A stretch of 64,000 nt of DNA from the NCBI GenBank assembly GCA_963799105.1, contig CAWCVR010000010.1, positions 372,001 to 436,000 on the forward strand, read 5' to 3'. The stretch is from CAWCVR01 sp963799105. Lineage in GTDB: Bacteria; Acidobacteriota; Terriglobia; Bryobacterales; Bryobacteraceae. Below, in pieces: positions 54,569 to 62,860 of this stretch (positions are counted from its first letter, which is position 1; the number at the start of each line of letters is the position of its first letter). The notes beneath the pieces are model-generated. The model saw only the letters and a list, made by a program, of their open reading frames with translations. It did no database searches and was not told the DNA's origin. The position numbers and the translations under genes were made by a program.

Positions 54569-56170
54569 ATGGCCCGTAAACTACGCTCTTTGCTGGCCTT
54601 ACCGCTGATCGTCGCAGGCTGCACCCTGTTCGGGGGGTACTACGGATCGCGGGTCGAGGAGGTGGCCTCCGCGGCCGCGGCGGACCCGTACGCTCCACCG
54701 CCGGAACGGGACATCGAGAAGTTCGTCAGGACCTACGTCCTGGTCGGCCGCAACTCCGCCGACCCCGTCAGCCCCGCCAAGGCCATCTACAAAGGCGCCA
54801 TTCCGGGCATGCTGCAAACCCTGGATCCGCATTCGAGCTTCTATGACCAGAAGGACTACAGGATGCTCCTCGAGGATCAGCGCGGCCGGTATTCGGGCGT
54901 CGGCATGCAGGTGGGGCCGCGCAATGAAAAGACCGTGGTGGTGGCGCCGTTTCCGGACTCGCCGGCCTACCGCGTGGGAATCCGTCCCGGCGACATCATT
55001 CAGTTCGTGGACGGCCGGTCCACCGAGGGCCTGACCACCTCCGAGGTGGCCGACATGCTGAAAGGCGCCCGCGGCACGCTGGTGAAGATCGTGGTGGCGC
55101 GCGAGGGATCGCGGGATTCCCTGAGCTTCACCATCGTCCGCGAAGACATCAGCCGCAAGACCGTGTCGGACGCCTTCTGGCTGAAGCCGGGCATCGGATA
55201 TCTCAAGATTCTGAGTTTCGGCGAGAACACCGGCCGCGAGCTGGACGATAGCCTCAGGAGCCTGGACGAGAACCGCCTGAAGGGGTTGGTGCTGGATTTG
55301 CGCGGCAACCCGGGCGGCCTTCTGAACGAAGCCGTGGACGTGGCCGACCACTTCCTGCGCAAGGGCCAGACGGTGGTCTCGCACCACGGGCGGATGTCGG
55401 CCGAGCGGACCCTGACGGCCCGCACCGGCAATCGCGGGCGCAGCTATCCCATGGTGGCGCTGGTCAACCGCTATTCCGCCTCGGCCGCCGAGATCGTGGC
55501 CGGGGCGTTGCAGGATCACGACCGCGCCTGGATTCTGGGCGAAACCACCTTCGGCAAGGGATTGGTGCAATCCGTCATCGCCTTGAAGGACTCGACCGGC
55601 CTGGCGCTCACCACGGCGCACTTCTACACCCCCAGCGGACGCCTGATCCAGCGCAGCTATTCCGGCAAGACCCTCTACGATTACTACTACCATCAGGACG
55701 GCAGCCCCCGCGACTTGACCGACGTGAAGATGACCGATAGCGGCCGCACGGTCTATGGAGGCGGCGGCATCACTCCGGACGAGGACTACACCGCACCGAG
55801 ACCGGACACCCTGGAGGCCCAGTTGTACCGCACCGGCCTGTTCGACTTCACTCGCGGCTACTTCGCCGCTCACCCGCCCACGCTTCCACCGGGCTGGATG
55901 CCCGACGACGCCATCTTCCAGCAACTCCACGACTTCCTGCTGCGGCGCCAATACCGCTTCGCGGAGAGCCGTTTCCAGGAAGATCGCGCCTGGATCTCCC
56001 GCTACCTGGCCCGCGAAATGTATATCCACGCGTTCAATGTGGACGAAAGCGACCGCGTGTTCGCCATGACCGACCCGGAAGTGGAGCGGGCCGTCGAAGC
56101 CATGCCGCGGGCCGCCACGCTGGTGGAGGCCGCCCGCAAAATCATCGTGCAGCGGATGAGAGGGCAGTAG
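54569..56170 (+). CDS. S41-family C-terminal processing protease (CtpA-type)
   Basis: The 533-residue protein starts with a lipoprotein-like leader (LRSLLALPLIVAGC, lipobox VAGC). It has a PDZ domain (GVGMQVGPRNEKTVVVAPFP, YRVGIRPGDIIQFVDG) and the protease core: LKGLVLDLRGNPGGLLNEAV, the catalytic Ser in RYSASAAEIVAGALQDH and Lys in TFGKGLVQSV. The tail of about 130 residues is helical. It cleaves proteins near their C termini in the cell envelope. ATG 54569 has AGAAGGA 9 bases upstream; ATG 54551 is possible. TATACT at 54542-54547 resembles a -10 box, with no clear -35. Confidence 0.92.
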   Translation: MARKLRSLLALPLIVAGCTLFGGYYGSRVEEVASAAAADPYAPPPERDIEKFVRTYVLVGRNSADPVSPAKAIYKGAIPGMLQTLDPHSSFYDQKDYRMLLEDQRGRYSGVGMQVGPRNEKTVVVAPFPDSPAYRVGIRPGDIIQFVDGRSTEGLTTSEVADMLKGARGTLVKIVVAREGSRDSLSFTIVREDISRKTVSDAFWLKPGIGYLKILSFGENTGRELDDSLRSLDENRLKGLVLDLRGNPGGLLNEAVDVADHFLRKGQTVVSHHGRMSAERTLTARTGNRGRSYPMVALVNRYSASAAEIVAGALQDHDRAWILGETTFGKGLVQSVIALKDSTGLALTTAHFYTPSGRLIQRSYSGKTLYDYYYHQDGSPRDLTDVKMTDSGRTVYGGGGITPDEDYTAPRPDTLEAQLYRTGLFDFTRGYFAAHPPTLPPGWMPDDAIFQQLHDFLLRRQYRFAESRFQEDRAWISRYLAREMYIHAFNVDESDRVFAMTDPEVERAVEAMPRAATLVEAARKIIVQRMRGQ

Positions 56171-56200
56171 CGCGGCGGGGCGGCCGGGGAAGAAAGCCGG

Positions 56201-56500
56201 TCAGGAAGCCCGGAGTTCCGGCACGTATCGTTTGACGGGGATATCCTTTGCGTGCCGGCGTGTCTTCGCAACATCGTAGGCCAGTTGCATGCGGAGCAGG
56301 TGGTTCATGTCGGGGCCGAAAGCGAGTTCGATGCGCAGGGCCATTTCGGGTCCCACGGCGGATTTGCCATGAAGCAGGTCGGACAGCGTGGCCCGGCGGA
56401 CCTTCAGGATCTCCGCGGCTTTGGATATGGTCAGCCCGAGGGCTTCGATGATCTCGGTTCGGATCAGGTCGCCCGGATGGGGCGGGTTCTTCATGGGCAT
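56201..56500 (-). CDS. higA: HigA antitoxin
   Basis: A 99-residue HigA: it starts NPPHPGDLIRTEIIEALGLT, continues ISKAAEILKVRRATLSDLLH (the HTH), GKSAVGPEMALRIELAFG, and ends MQLAYDVAKTRRHAKDI. This is the compact HigA of proteobacterial higBA/graTA systems that pairs with a ParE/RelE-fold HigB. It begins 9 bases after higB on the same strand, toxin first. It should repress the operon. Confidence 0.93.
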   Translation of the reverse strand: MPMKNPPHPGDLIRTEIIEALGLTISKAAEILKVRRATLSDLLHGKSAVGPEMALRIELAFGPDMNHLLRMQLAYDVAKTRRHAKDIPVKRYVPELRAS

Positions 56501-56509
56501 CGCAATCTC

Positions 56510-56800
56510 CTAATGATAATCGACCAATTCGATATCGCTGGCGGTGTTCGCAGCCTCGTCGTAACGGAATATCAATCGCCAGTTCCCGGTGACCGTCAGG
56601 CTCCGGAATCCCTTGAGGCCGCCCTTGAGCGGGTGAAGATTCCATCCGGGAAACCGGCTCATCTGCTCCAGGCCGTCGGCGGTCTCCAAAGCGAACGACA
56701 GCTTGCGCAGTTTGTCCGCCATTTCGGGCGGCACTGCCTTGGGGTTATCCTCCGAGTGGAACTGCCTGAGCCCCTTGTGACGGAAGCGGACAAGTCGCAT
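56510..56800 (-). CDS. higB: HigB toxin (RelE-fold mRNA interferase)
   Basis: The 96-residue toxin has the HigB/GraT pattern: VRFRHKGLRQFHSEDNPKAV, KLRKLSFALETADGLEQMSR, then PGWNLHPLKGGLKGFRSLTV and TGNWRLIFRYDEA ending in VDYH. The LHPLKG...GNWR-x-IFR core and the C-terminal His belong to the RNase site. It is the first gene of the higBA operon. It is transcribed away from the small plus-strand VapB-like gene. Confidence 0.93.
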   Translation of the reverse strand: MRLVRFRHKGLRQFHSEDNPKAVPPEMADKLRKLSFALETADGLEQMSRFPGWNLHPLKGGLKGFRSLTVTGNWRLIFRYDEAANTASDIELVDYH

Positions 56801-56908
56801 CGGTTCCCTTCATGAGTTCAGTATGTACGGTATTGCCGTACGCGTCAAGCGGGGCGCGCCCGGCTCAGGTGGGAACGCCACTATGAGATTCGGCGGTAGA
56901 ATGGAGAC

Positions 56909-57088
56909 ATGGCAAGCGCCACTGCCCGGACATCCCGAAAGAACGGCAACGGTGCGAAGCCGTCCGTGTCAAGACTCGGACGGGATCTGCGCCGCATCGC
57001 CGAGAAGATCGCCGCGTCGGGTGAGAAGCCGCTTACCCGCCGGGATCTCGGGCGCGAGATAGCCGACCGCCGGGCCGGCAATTTCTGA
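56909..57088 (+). CDS. Small VapB-like antitoxin (59 residues)
   Basis: A short gene coding for MASATARTSRKNGNGAKPSV, then SRLGRDLRRIAEKIAASGEK and PLTRRDLGREIADRRAGNF. It is basic and helical, with GGAGA 5 bases before the ATG. It ends 7 bases before the PIN-domain gene on the same strand, so it is the likely antitoxin. The sequence has no clear ribbon-helix-helix or AbrB motif; the call rests on position, size and a plausible toxin-binding tail. Confidence 0.65.
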   Translation: MASATARTSRKNGNGAKPSVSRLGRDLRRIAEKIAASGEKPLTRRDLGREIADRRAGNF

Positions 57089-57095
57089 ACGCCCG

Positions 57096-57497
57096 ATGAT
57101 CCGGACCTTCTTCGATTCGGGCGTACCGATCGCCGCCGCTCGATCCGTCGGCCCCGACCGGGAGCGCGCGCTTCAACTTCTCGAAGCTCCCAACCGTTCG
57201 TTCCTGACAAGCCCGTTTGTGCACCTGGAGGTTCTGCCGAAAGCCATTTTCTATGGGAAGCGGCTGGAGCGGTCGTTCTATGAAAGGTATTTCAGGAACG
57301 CGATCTGGTACCGGGACGTTGCCAGGATTGAAGCGCTCGCTCAAGTCGAAGCAGCTAAGGCCGGCCTGGGAGCGATGGACGCTCTCCACTTGGCCGCCGC
57401 TCACCTGTCTCGCGCGGACGAGTTCATCACAACCGAGAAGCCGCCCAAGGCGATTCATCGTTCCTCGATTGTCAAGGTCGTGTGCTTGTTCGATTAG
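57096..57497 (+). CDS. PIN-domain VapC-like toxin
   Basis: A 133-residue PIN-domain protein. Its acidic residues fall at the expected places: the Asp in MIRTFFDSGVPIAAA (position 7), the Glu in SPFVHLEVLPKAIFY, the Asp in LGAMDALHLAAAHL, and a Glu in FITTEKPPKAI at the fourth position. It should be a metal-dependent RNase that cuts tRNA or other RNA. It follows the 59-residue gene by 7 bases. The next plus-strand sequence to 57639 holds no gene, only the end of the Nmad3-like gene on the other strand. Confidence 0.85.
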   Translation: MIRTFFDSGVPIAAARSVGPDRERALQLLEAPNRSFLTSPFVHLEVLPKAIFYGKRLERSFYERYFRNAIWYRDVARIEALAQVEAAKAGLGAMDALHLAAAHLSRADEFITTEKPPKAIHRSSIVKVVCLFD

Positions 57498-57639
57498 CCC
57501 CGAATGCGGCTGAGTCGTCTCGGCATCGGTTAACCCCAGCGCCCGGAGATCCTTGTCCCAGGCGCCGGCCAACATGATCATCAGCCCGGCACTCTCCGGA
57601 TTCAGGACACGAAAGCACCCTCGATCGGGGATACCGGGA

Positions 57640-58494
57640 TCAGGTAGCCGCCGATTTCAGGAGATCCCGCAGCCATTCGCCCGCCTCGGGATAGTCGTCG
57701 CAATCGAGAACGAATTCCTGGCCCCGAGAGACACAGTCCAGCGTCACGCCTGCCTTCGACGTGTGCCATCGGGAGAGTTTGCCATGATAACTGAGAACGG
57801 AAGCGCGGCCCTTAGGATGGAACCACTGGGGCAGCAGCCATAGGCCTGGGCGGCTGCGCTGCGGTTCGGTTAGCCGAAGTTCCGGCCTGAAGCGGGGGAA
57901 CAGCCCGGCGCCCGGAATTGCACACGGCTTCATACCGGGCAGCGCGAGGCGCTCGGCAGCGACGTAGACGACATTCCTAGGGTGCTGTTCTCGCCGAAAG
58001 TGCGGATGGTAGAGCGCCCAAGCTGCATTGGTGGGCCAGTTTGAGACGGCGACTCGTTCAGCAACCTGGAGCCAGCCAAAGATTACGTGCTTGGGACGGG
58101 AGCCAGGAAGGTAGCGCCAACGGTGTGCGAGTCTTTCGACCTCACGAAACAACCCAAAGAACAGAAACACGTCGCCCGTGCCAACGCCCTGGTTTTCAAG
58201 GTGGCTCTCGGCGGCGCCCTCCTGCCCGAACAGCGGCCGCCACCCCTGGCGCCTCTGAATTGAATGCGCCGAAAGATCGGGGTCCAAATGGGCACGGTGC
58301 GCCGACGGTCTGGCCGCAAGGTCCCACACCAAGTCCCCGACCGACGCGGAGGCGTTCCCTGCAATGTCCTTGTAGATGATTGTCGATGCCTTGTCCGGAA
58401 TCGGGAGCGAGATCATCGAGCCGTCAAGGAAGATCGGGCTCGGGACGCCACCGCTCGAAGAGTCGAATCCCTTGCGGCTGAGAATGAGCTTCAT
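57640..58494 (-). CDS. Nmad3-like protein (nucleotide-modification-associated domain)
   Basis: The 284-residue protein begins MKLILSRKGFDSSSGGVPSP, then IFLDGSMISLPIPDK, which I recognise as the start of the Nmad3 family, predicted by genome context to act in complex DNA or nucleotide modification. The middle has DVFLFFGLFREVE and HVIFGWLQVAERVAV; the C terminus is WFHPKGRASVLSYHGKLSRW. A conserved GDVFLFFG-like core suggests a nucleic-acid or base-binding fold. No catalytic assignment is possible. Its ATG overlaps the stop of the upstream Nmad2-like gene (ATGA), so the pair is coupled. Confidence 0.75.
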   Translation of the reverse strand: MKLILSRKGFDSSSGGVPSPIFLDGSMISLPIPDKASTIIYKDIAGNASASVGDLVWDLAARPSAHRAHLDPDLSAHSIQRRQGWRPLFGQEGAAESHLENQGVGTGDVFLFFGLFREVERLAHRWRYLPGSRPKHVIFGWLQVAERVAVSNWPTNAAWALYHPHFRREQHPRNVVYVAAERLALPGMKPCAIPGAGLFPRFRPELRLTEPQRSRPGLWLLPQWFHPKGRASVLSYHGKLSRWHTSKAGVTLDCVSRGQEFVLDCDDYPEAGEWLRDLLKSAAT

Positions 58495-59117
58495 GCTCCT
58501 CCACAACTTCCACCATGCCACGGCTCGTCGTTCCGGGGCGGACGGTGGGGCATCGCATGTACCCCCGTTTCCCACTTGGGTACGAAACAGTGGATGAACT
58601 CCTCTACCAGCGCGGGCAGGAAGCGGCATTTGTGACCTCTTTTGACCTTGAGATCTTTGAGTTCATCCGGCAACTCCACCGCCTCCGAGCCGAAGTAGAC
58701 GAAGGTTTCAGAGATCAAGACCCGCTCCCCCCTAAGATCCCTCTTCATCGCCTCGCGCTGTTCACGCTTCCGTAGCGGGGGGCTGGAATGTGGTGACGGC
58801 AGTTGGCTGAACCTGCCGCCGCCGCTCGGCTTGTAGATGTTGTCGCCAGTCTTGAATTCGACCCCGGCTCCAAACCTCGGCTTCTTCTTTCCAAACCTTG
58901 CATCCCGCCAATAGCCATCGATGCCCAGGATTTTGTCCACCCTCATGAAATAGACAATCCGGTTCCCCCTGGCTGCCGGCGTAAGCCCGACGATCCAGTC
59001 GCCCTCCTTTGCTCGGCTCCTGATCACGGGCTTGCAGCACGCCAGCGTGCAGTAGCCGAAGTACGGGTTCGGTGCAAACCCGGTATCGTGCTTGACGATG
59101 TACGAGTACAAGGTCAT
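58491..59117 (-). CDS. Nmad2-like protein (nucleotide-modification-associated domain)
   Basis: A 208-residue protein beginning MTLYSYIVKHDTGFAPNPYF, GYCTLACCKPVIRSRAKEGD, WIVGLTPAARGNRIVYFMRV, characteristic of the Nmad2 family. A GxWIVG-like turn and a Cys/Lys pair (CTLACCKP) stand out. The C terminus has RVLISETFVYFGSEAVELPD and FVPKWETGVHAM. The fold is probably related to ASCH/PUA-like nucleic-acid-binding domains; this is inference. ATG 59117 begins at the conserved start; ATG 59144 would add 9 residues. It overlaps the Nmad3-like gene by 4 bases. No methylase or nuclease is adjacent. Confidence 0.75.
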   Translation of the reverse strand: MTLYSYIVKHDTGFAPNPYFGYCTLACCKPVIRSRAKEGDWIVGLTPAARGNRIVYFMRVDKILGIDGYWRDARFGKKKPRFGAGVEFKTGDNIYKPSGGGRFSQLPSPHSSPPLRKREQREAMKRDLRGERVLISETFVYFGSEAVELPDELKDLKVKRGHKCRFLPALVEEFIHCFVPKWETGVHAMPHRPPRNDEPWHGGSCGGA

Positions 59118-59191
59118 GGTCTGCTCGCTCTCGCATCGAGCCATGCCCGCCGACTTGCTAGCCGCTGGTGTGCCTGGCTCCCTCCGGCCCC

Positions 59192-61640
59192 CTACTTACA
59201 CGCGAACGCCACCGCCCCGCTCCGCAGCCCCGCCGACGTGGCCGTCACCCGCACCTGCCCCGGCTTTCCGGTGGATTGCAGAATCGCCAGACACATCCCG
59301 TTGAACGCCTTCCGCTTGCCAGCCTTGTAGTCCTCGTGACTCTGCGGATCGCCGTTGTTGACGCCGATGATTCGCGCCTCGCCCTCGACCGCGAATGTAA
59401 CTTCGTTGGACGCGGCGGGCGCCATCCGGCCCTGTTCGTCGAGAATCCGCACCGTCACATGCGCGATTCCCTGGCGGCCGGCGGGGATGACGTTCTCTGT
59501 CCACGGCGAGAACCACCGCGGCGGGATCGCCGGTGGTAGATACCTCTTCCGTGCAAACGACCTTTCCATCCTTGGTCCCGACGGCCTTGAGAGTGCCGGG
59601 TTCGTAGGGGATATCCCACGTCAGGTGCAGATCGTTGGTGGTGCGGGCGGCGCGCATGCGGGCGGGGTAGTTGCCGTAGCGGCCTTCCATGCCGCGGCGC
59701 GGGAAGGCGTATCCCTTCACACCGGCCGACTTGCCGTTGATGAACAGCTCCACCGTGTCGCAGTTGGTGTAGCAGGTGACCGGGATGAACTGGCCCTCGC
59801 GTCCCTTCCAGTTCCAGTGCGGGAAGAGGTGCAGCATGGGCCTGGCGGTCCACTGGCTCTGGTAGAAATAGAAACCGTCCTTCTTGAAGCCGCAGGTGTC
59901 GATGACGCCGGAGGTCGAGCCCTTGCCGGGCCAGCGGGATTCGCCGAGATAGTCGATGCCGGTCCACATGAAATCGCCGGCCACATAGTCGTAAGTGGAG
60001 ACGAACTTCCATAACTGCTCGGTGTCGATGCCGCGGCCACCGCCCGCGCCGCCGCGCACGCCGCCCATCGAGATGCTTTCGGTGCCGATGACGCGGCGCT
60101 GCGGGAAGGCGGCTTTGTCGATGCTGTAATACTTCTCGGCGCGGTCGCGCCAGCGGTCCACGTAGTTGTAGCCCACCACGTCGAGCAGCGCCAGAAACTC
60201 GGGGCGCGCGGTCTCGCTGGGCGGCTCCGAGGCGATGTGATCGCAGCCGCAGGTGACCGGCCGCGTGGGATCTTCGCCGTGGAACACGTCCAGCAGTTTG
60301 CGCAGCGTCTCCGCGCCGTGCGGTTCGCCCTGATCGAGGATCTCGTTGCCGGCGCTCCAAAGCACAACCGAGGGATGGTTGCGGTCGCGCCGCACGAAGT
60401 TGCGCACGTCGCGCTCGTACCATTCGTCGAAATAGTTGGCGTAGCCGTAAGGACCGATCTGGCTCTTCCCCACCTTCCATTCGTCGAAGGCCTCGTTCAT
60501 CACCAGGAAGCCCATGCGGTCGCACAGGTCCAGGAACTCGGCGGCGTAGGGGTTGTGGCTGGTGCGGATGGCGTTGCAGCCCATTTCGCGGAGGGCTTCC
60601 AGGCGGCGCTCCCAAACGCGCTCGGGAACGGCCGCGCCCATGGAGCCGGCTTCGTGGTGAAGGCACACGCCGTTGAGTTTGACGTGCTTGCCGTTCAGCA
60701 GGAATCCCCGGTCCGCGTCGAAGAGCGCTTCGCGGATGCCGACGGGCGTGTCGCATTCGTCGAGCACGCGCGCTGGGTCCTTCAACTCGCTGTGGACCTT
60801 GTAGAGGTATGGGTCGCCGTCGCTCCAGAGGTTCGGCTTGTCGACGCGGACCTGCTGCACGAACTCGTACTCACCGGTAGCGCCGACTTCCTGCGTGGCC
60901 TCGATTGTCTGGACGGTCTTGCCGTCCTTGTCGATCAAGGCTGTAACCAGCGTGCAGGTGGAGGCGGTCTTGCCATCGTTGCGGACGCGGGTCTTCACTT
61001 GAACCGTGGCGCGCTCCGCGGTGACGCGCGGGCAGGTGACAAAGACGCCCCACTCGGCTACGTGGACCTTATTAGTGGCCAGCAGCCAGGTATGGCGGTA
61101 GATGCCCGATCCGGAATACCAGCGGCAATTGGATTGCTTCGAGTTATCCACCTTCACGGCGACCACGTTGTCGCGGCCCGCGGCCAGGTACGGCGTGATG
61201 TCGTAGTTGAACGGGATGTAGCCGTAGGGCCGCTTGCCCAGGTACTGCCCGTCGATCCAGACTTCGCTGTTCTGGTAGACGCCGTCGAATTCGAGCGTCA
61301 CGCAACGGCCCGCAAAGGACTCCGGCGCGCGGAAGCGTTTTCGGTACCAGGCGATGCCCGTGGGCAGGCTGCCCTGGGCTTTCTCCTCGGCGCTGTAGGG
61401 GCCTTCGATGCTCCAGTCGTGGGGCAGGTCGAGCGAGCGCCAGGCGGAGTCGGAGTAGCCGGGTTCCTGTGCGCCGGGCTGGTCGCCTTTCTGGAACTTC
61501 CAGTCGAGGTCGAAGGACTCGCGGATGCGCGGCGGCGCGGGCGCGGTCTGCGCGGAGGACGGGTGGATGGCCGATACCAGGGCCGCGGCGCCTACGGCCT
61601 GGGTCAGCAGGCTGCGGCGAGTGATGGATTGGTCGGGCAT
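59192..61640 (-). CDS. Tat-exported GH2 beta-galactosidase, frameshift near the C terminus
   Basis: A glycoside hydrolase of family 2, about 815 residues. The Tat signal is ITRRSLLTQAVGAAALVSAI. The sugar-binding domain has FDLDWKFQKGDQPGAQEPGY and LDLPHDWSIEGPYSAEEK; the barrel has acid/base Glu in RNHPSVVLWSAGNEI and nucleophile Glu in VIGTESISMGG. The last part (NVIPAGRQGIAHVTVRILDE) is in a second frame: one extra base near 59495 separates it, so the uninterrupted first frame reads nonsense to 59196. It would remove galactose residues outside the cytoplasm. The GH53 gene ends 7 bases upstream, forming a galactan operon. Confidence 0.87.
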
Positions 61641-61647
61641 AAGTGGC

Positions 61648-62679
61648 TCAATGTCTGGTGAACTTATCGAAAACCGTAATTACGGGAAGAACGTTGAAGT
61701 CGCGGTCGAAGAAGCCGCGCGCGCCGGTGCCGCCGGCGACTGCGGGCTCCCACCAGAAAACGCCCGCGCCGCGGCCATCGGGAGTGGACTGCACCACGCG
61801 GTTCACCTCTTCCAGGAACTCCTTCTGGCCTTGCGGGGTTTCGGGGAACGGCGCGGGCCGGGTGCGGTAATTGCCGGGCATCCAGTTATAAGCCGCTTCC
61901 ACCACCATGATGTCCTTCGCGTACTCACCCGCGGTGAAGATCATATTATCGCGCAGATCGTTCAGGCTGCCGTGCCACCACGGATAGTAGGACTGGCCGA
62001 TGACGTCGTAGTTGACGGAGTACGCGTTCAGCTTGTCGAAAAAGGCCTTGGTGGCGATGCGGTCGCCGCCCTTGTCGATATGGATCATGATGCGCGGCCG
62101 CGGCTGGCTGCCTTTGCCGGCCTCCACTCCGGCGATGCCCGCCTTGACGAACTCGGCGAAGTTGTCCCAATTGGCGGGCAGTCTGGCATCCGGCCAAAGC
62201 ATGCCGTTGGTGATCTCGTTGCCGATCTGGACCATGTCGGGCAGCACGCCGGCATCGCGAAACGCGGCAGTGGTATCGCGAGTGTAGTGGAACAAAGCCT
62301 CCACCATTTGCGCGTGTGGCATGCCTTCCCAGGCTTTGGGGATGAACTGCTTGCCGGGGTCGGCCCAGGTGTCGGAGTAATGATAGTCGAGCAGGAAATG
62401 GTAGCCCAACTGCTTGGCCGCTTTGGCCAGTGCAATGGTGTATTCCAGGTTGTTGGGCAACTGGGTGGGAGTGTGGAAGAGGCGGAGGCGAATCCAGTTG
62501 TAGCCGTGGTTCCTGAAGATTTCGAGCCCGGGCTTGGGCTGGCCATCCTCCTTGAACCGGATGCCGCGGTCTTCGGCTTGTTTGAGGAACGAGAGGTCCG
62601 CGCCGATGGCGTAATCGGACGCGCGCGCCGTGCCTGCCGAACAGGCCAACGCCGCAATCGCCCAAAGCGCGTGTTTCAT
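61648..62679 (-). CDS. GH53 endo-beta-1,4-galactanase
   Basis: The 343-residue secreted enzyme cleaves beta-1,4-galactan side chains of pectin. After a signal peptide (MKHALWAIAALACSAGTARA) it shows the GH53 start IGADLSFLKQAEDRGIRFKE, the loop HYSDTWADPGKQFIPKAWEG, the acid/base Glu in MVQIGNEITNGMLWP and the nucleophile Glu in IMVVEAAYNWMPGN. ATG 62679 begins at the signal peptide. It precedes the GH2 gene by 7 bases. The pair would yield galactose from galacto-oligosaccharides. A MITE-like repeat lies about 48 bases upstream of the start. Confidence 0.93.
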   Translation of the reverse strand: MKHALWAIAALACSAGTARASDYAIGADLSFLKQAEDRGIRFKEDGQPKPGLEIFRNHGYNWIRLRLFHTPTQLPNNLEYTIALAKAAKQLGYHFLLDYHYSDTWADPGKQFIPKAWEGMPHAQMVEALFHYTRDTTAAFRDAGVLPDMVQIGNEITNGMLWPDARLPANWDNFAEFVKAGIAGVEAGKGSQPRPRIMIHIDKGGDRIATKAFFDKLNAYSVNYDVIGQSYYPWWHGSLNDLRDNMIFTAGEYAKDIMVVEAAYNWMPGNYRTRPAPFPETPQGQKEFLEEVNRVVQSTPDGRGAGVFWWEPAVAGGTGARGFFDRDFNVLPVITVFDKFTRH

Positions 62680-62726
62680 GAGGTGGATCAGCCCATCATA
62701 CGCGATTGCGCGATCCGGCGGGCTTT

Positions 62727-62826
62727 GTGGGGCGGACGCCCTCGTCCGCAGCCGGCCCCCTGGCCGGCTTCTCCGGGCAAAGATCGGGACGGGGCCGTCC
62801 CGCGCGGACCCGGGAGTCCGCCCCAC
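62727..62826. repeat. MITE-like element, copy 2 (inverted)
   Basis: A 100-bp element with perfect 11-bp terminal inverted repeats GTGGGGCGGAC (62727-62737) and GTCCGCCCCAC (62816-62826). It matches the reverse complement of 24102-24193, with the same internal blocks (CCTCGTCCGC, GCCGGC, GGGACGGGGCCGTCCCGCGC). The flank GCAGGCTGTCCGGC (about 62834-62847) is also shared. It sits in the gap between the GH53 gene and the last gene, which run in the same direction. Confidence 0.82.
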
Positions 62827-62860
62827 GATAAACGCAGGCTGTCCGGCTGAAGGATCTCCG

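Noticed and set aside
54599..56029. A 476-codon frame antisense to the CtpA-type protease gene
   Set aside because: The protease motifs on the plus strand are unmistakable; the antisense frame has no family features.
57498..57639. Short minus-strand stretch reading VLNPESAGLMIMLAGAWDKD
   Set aside because: It reads like a protein fragment, but is too short, lacks a start and matches nothing I recognise.
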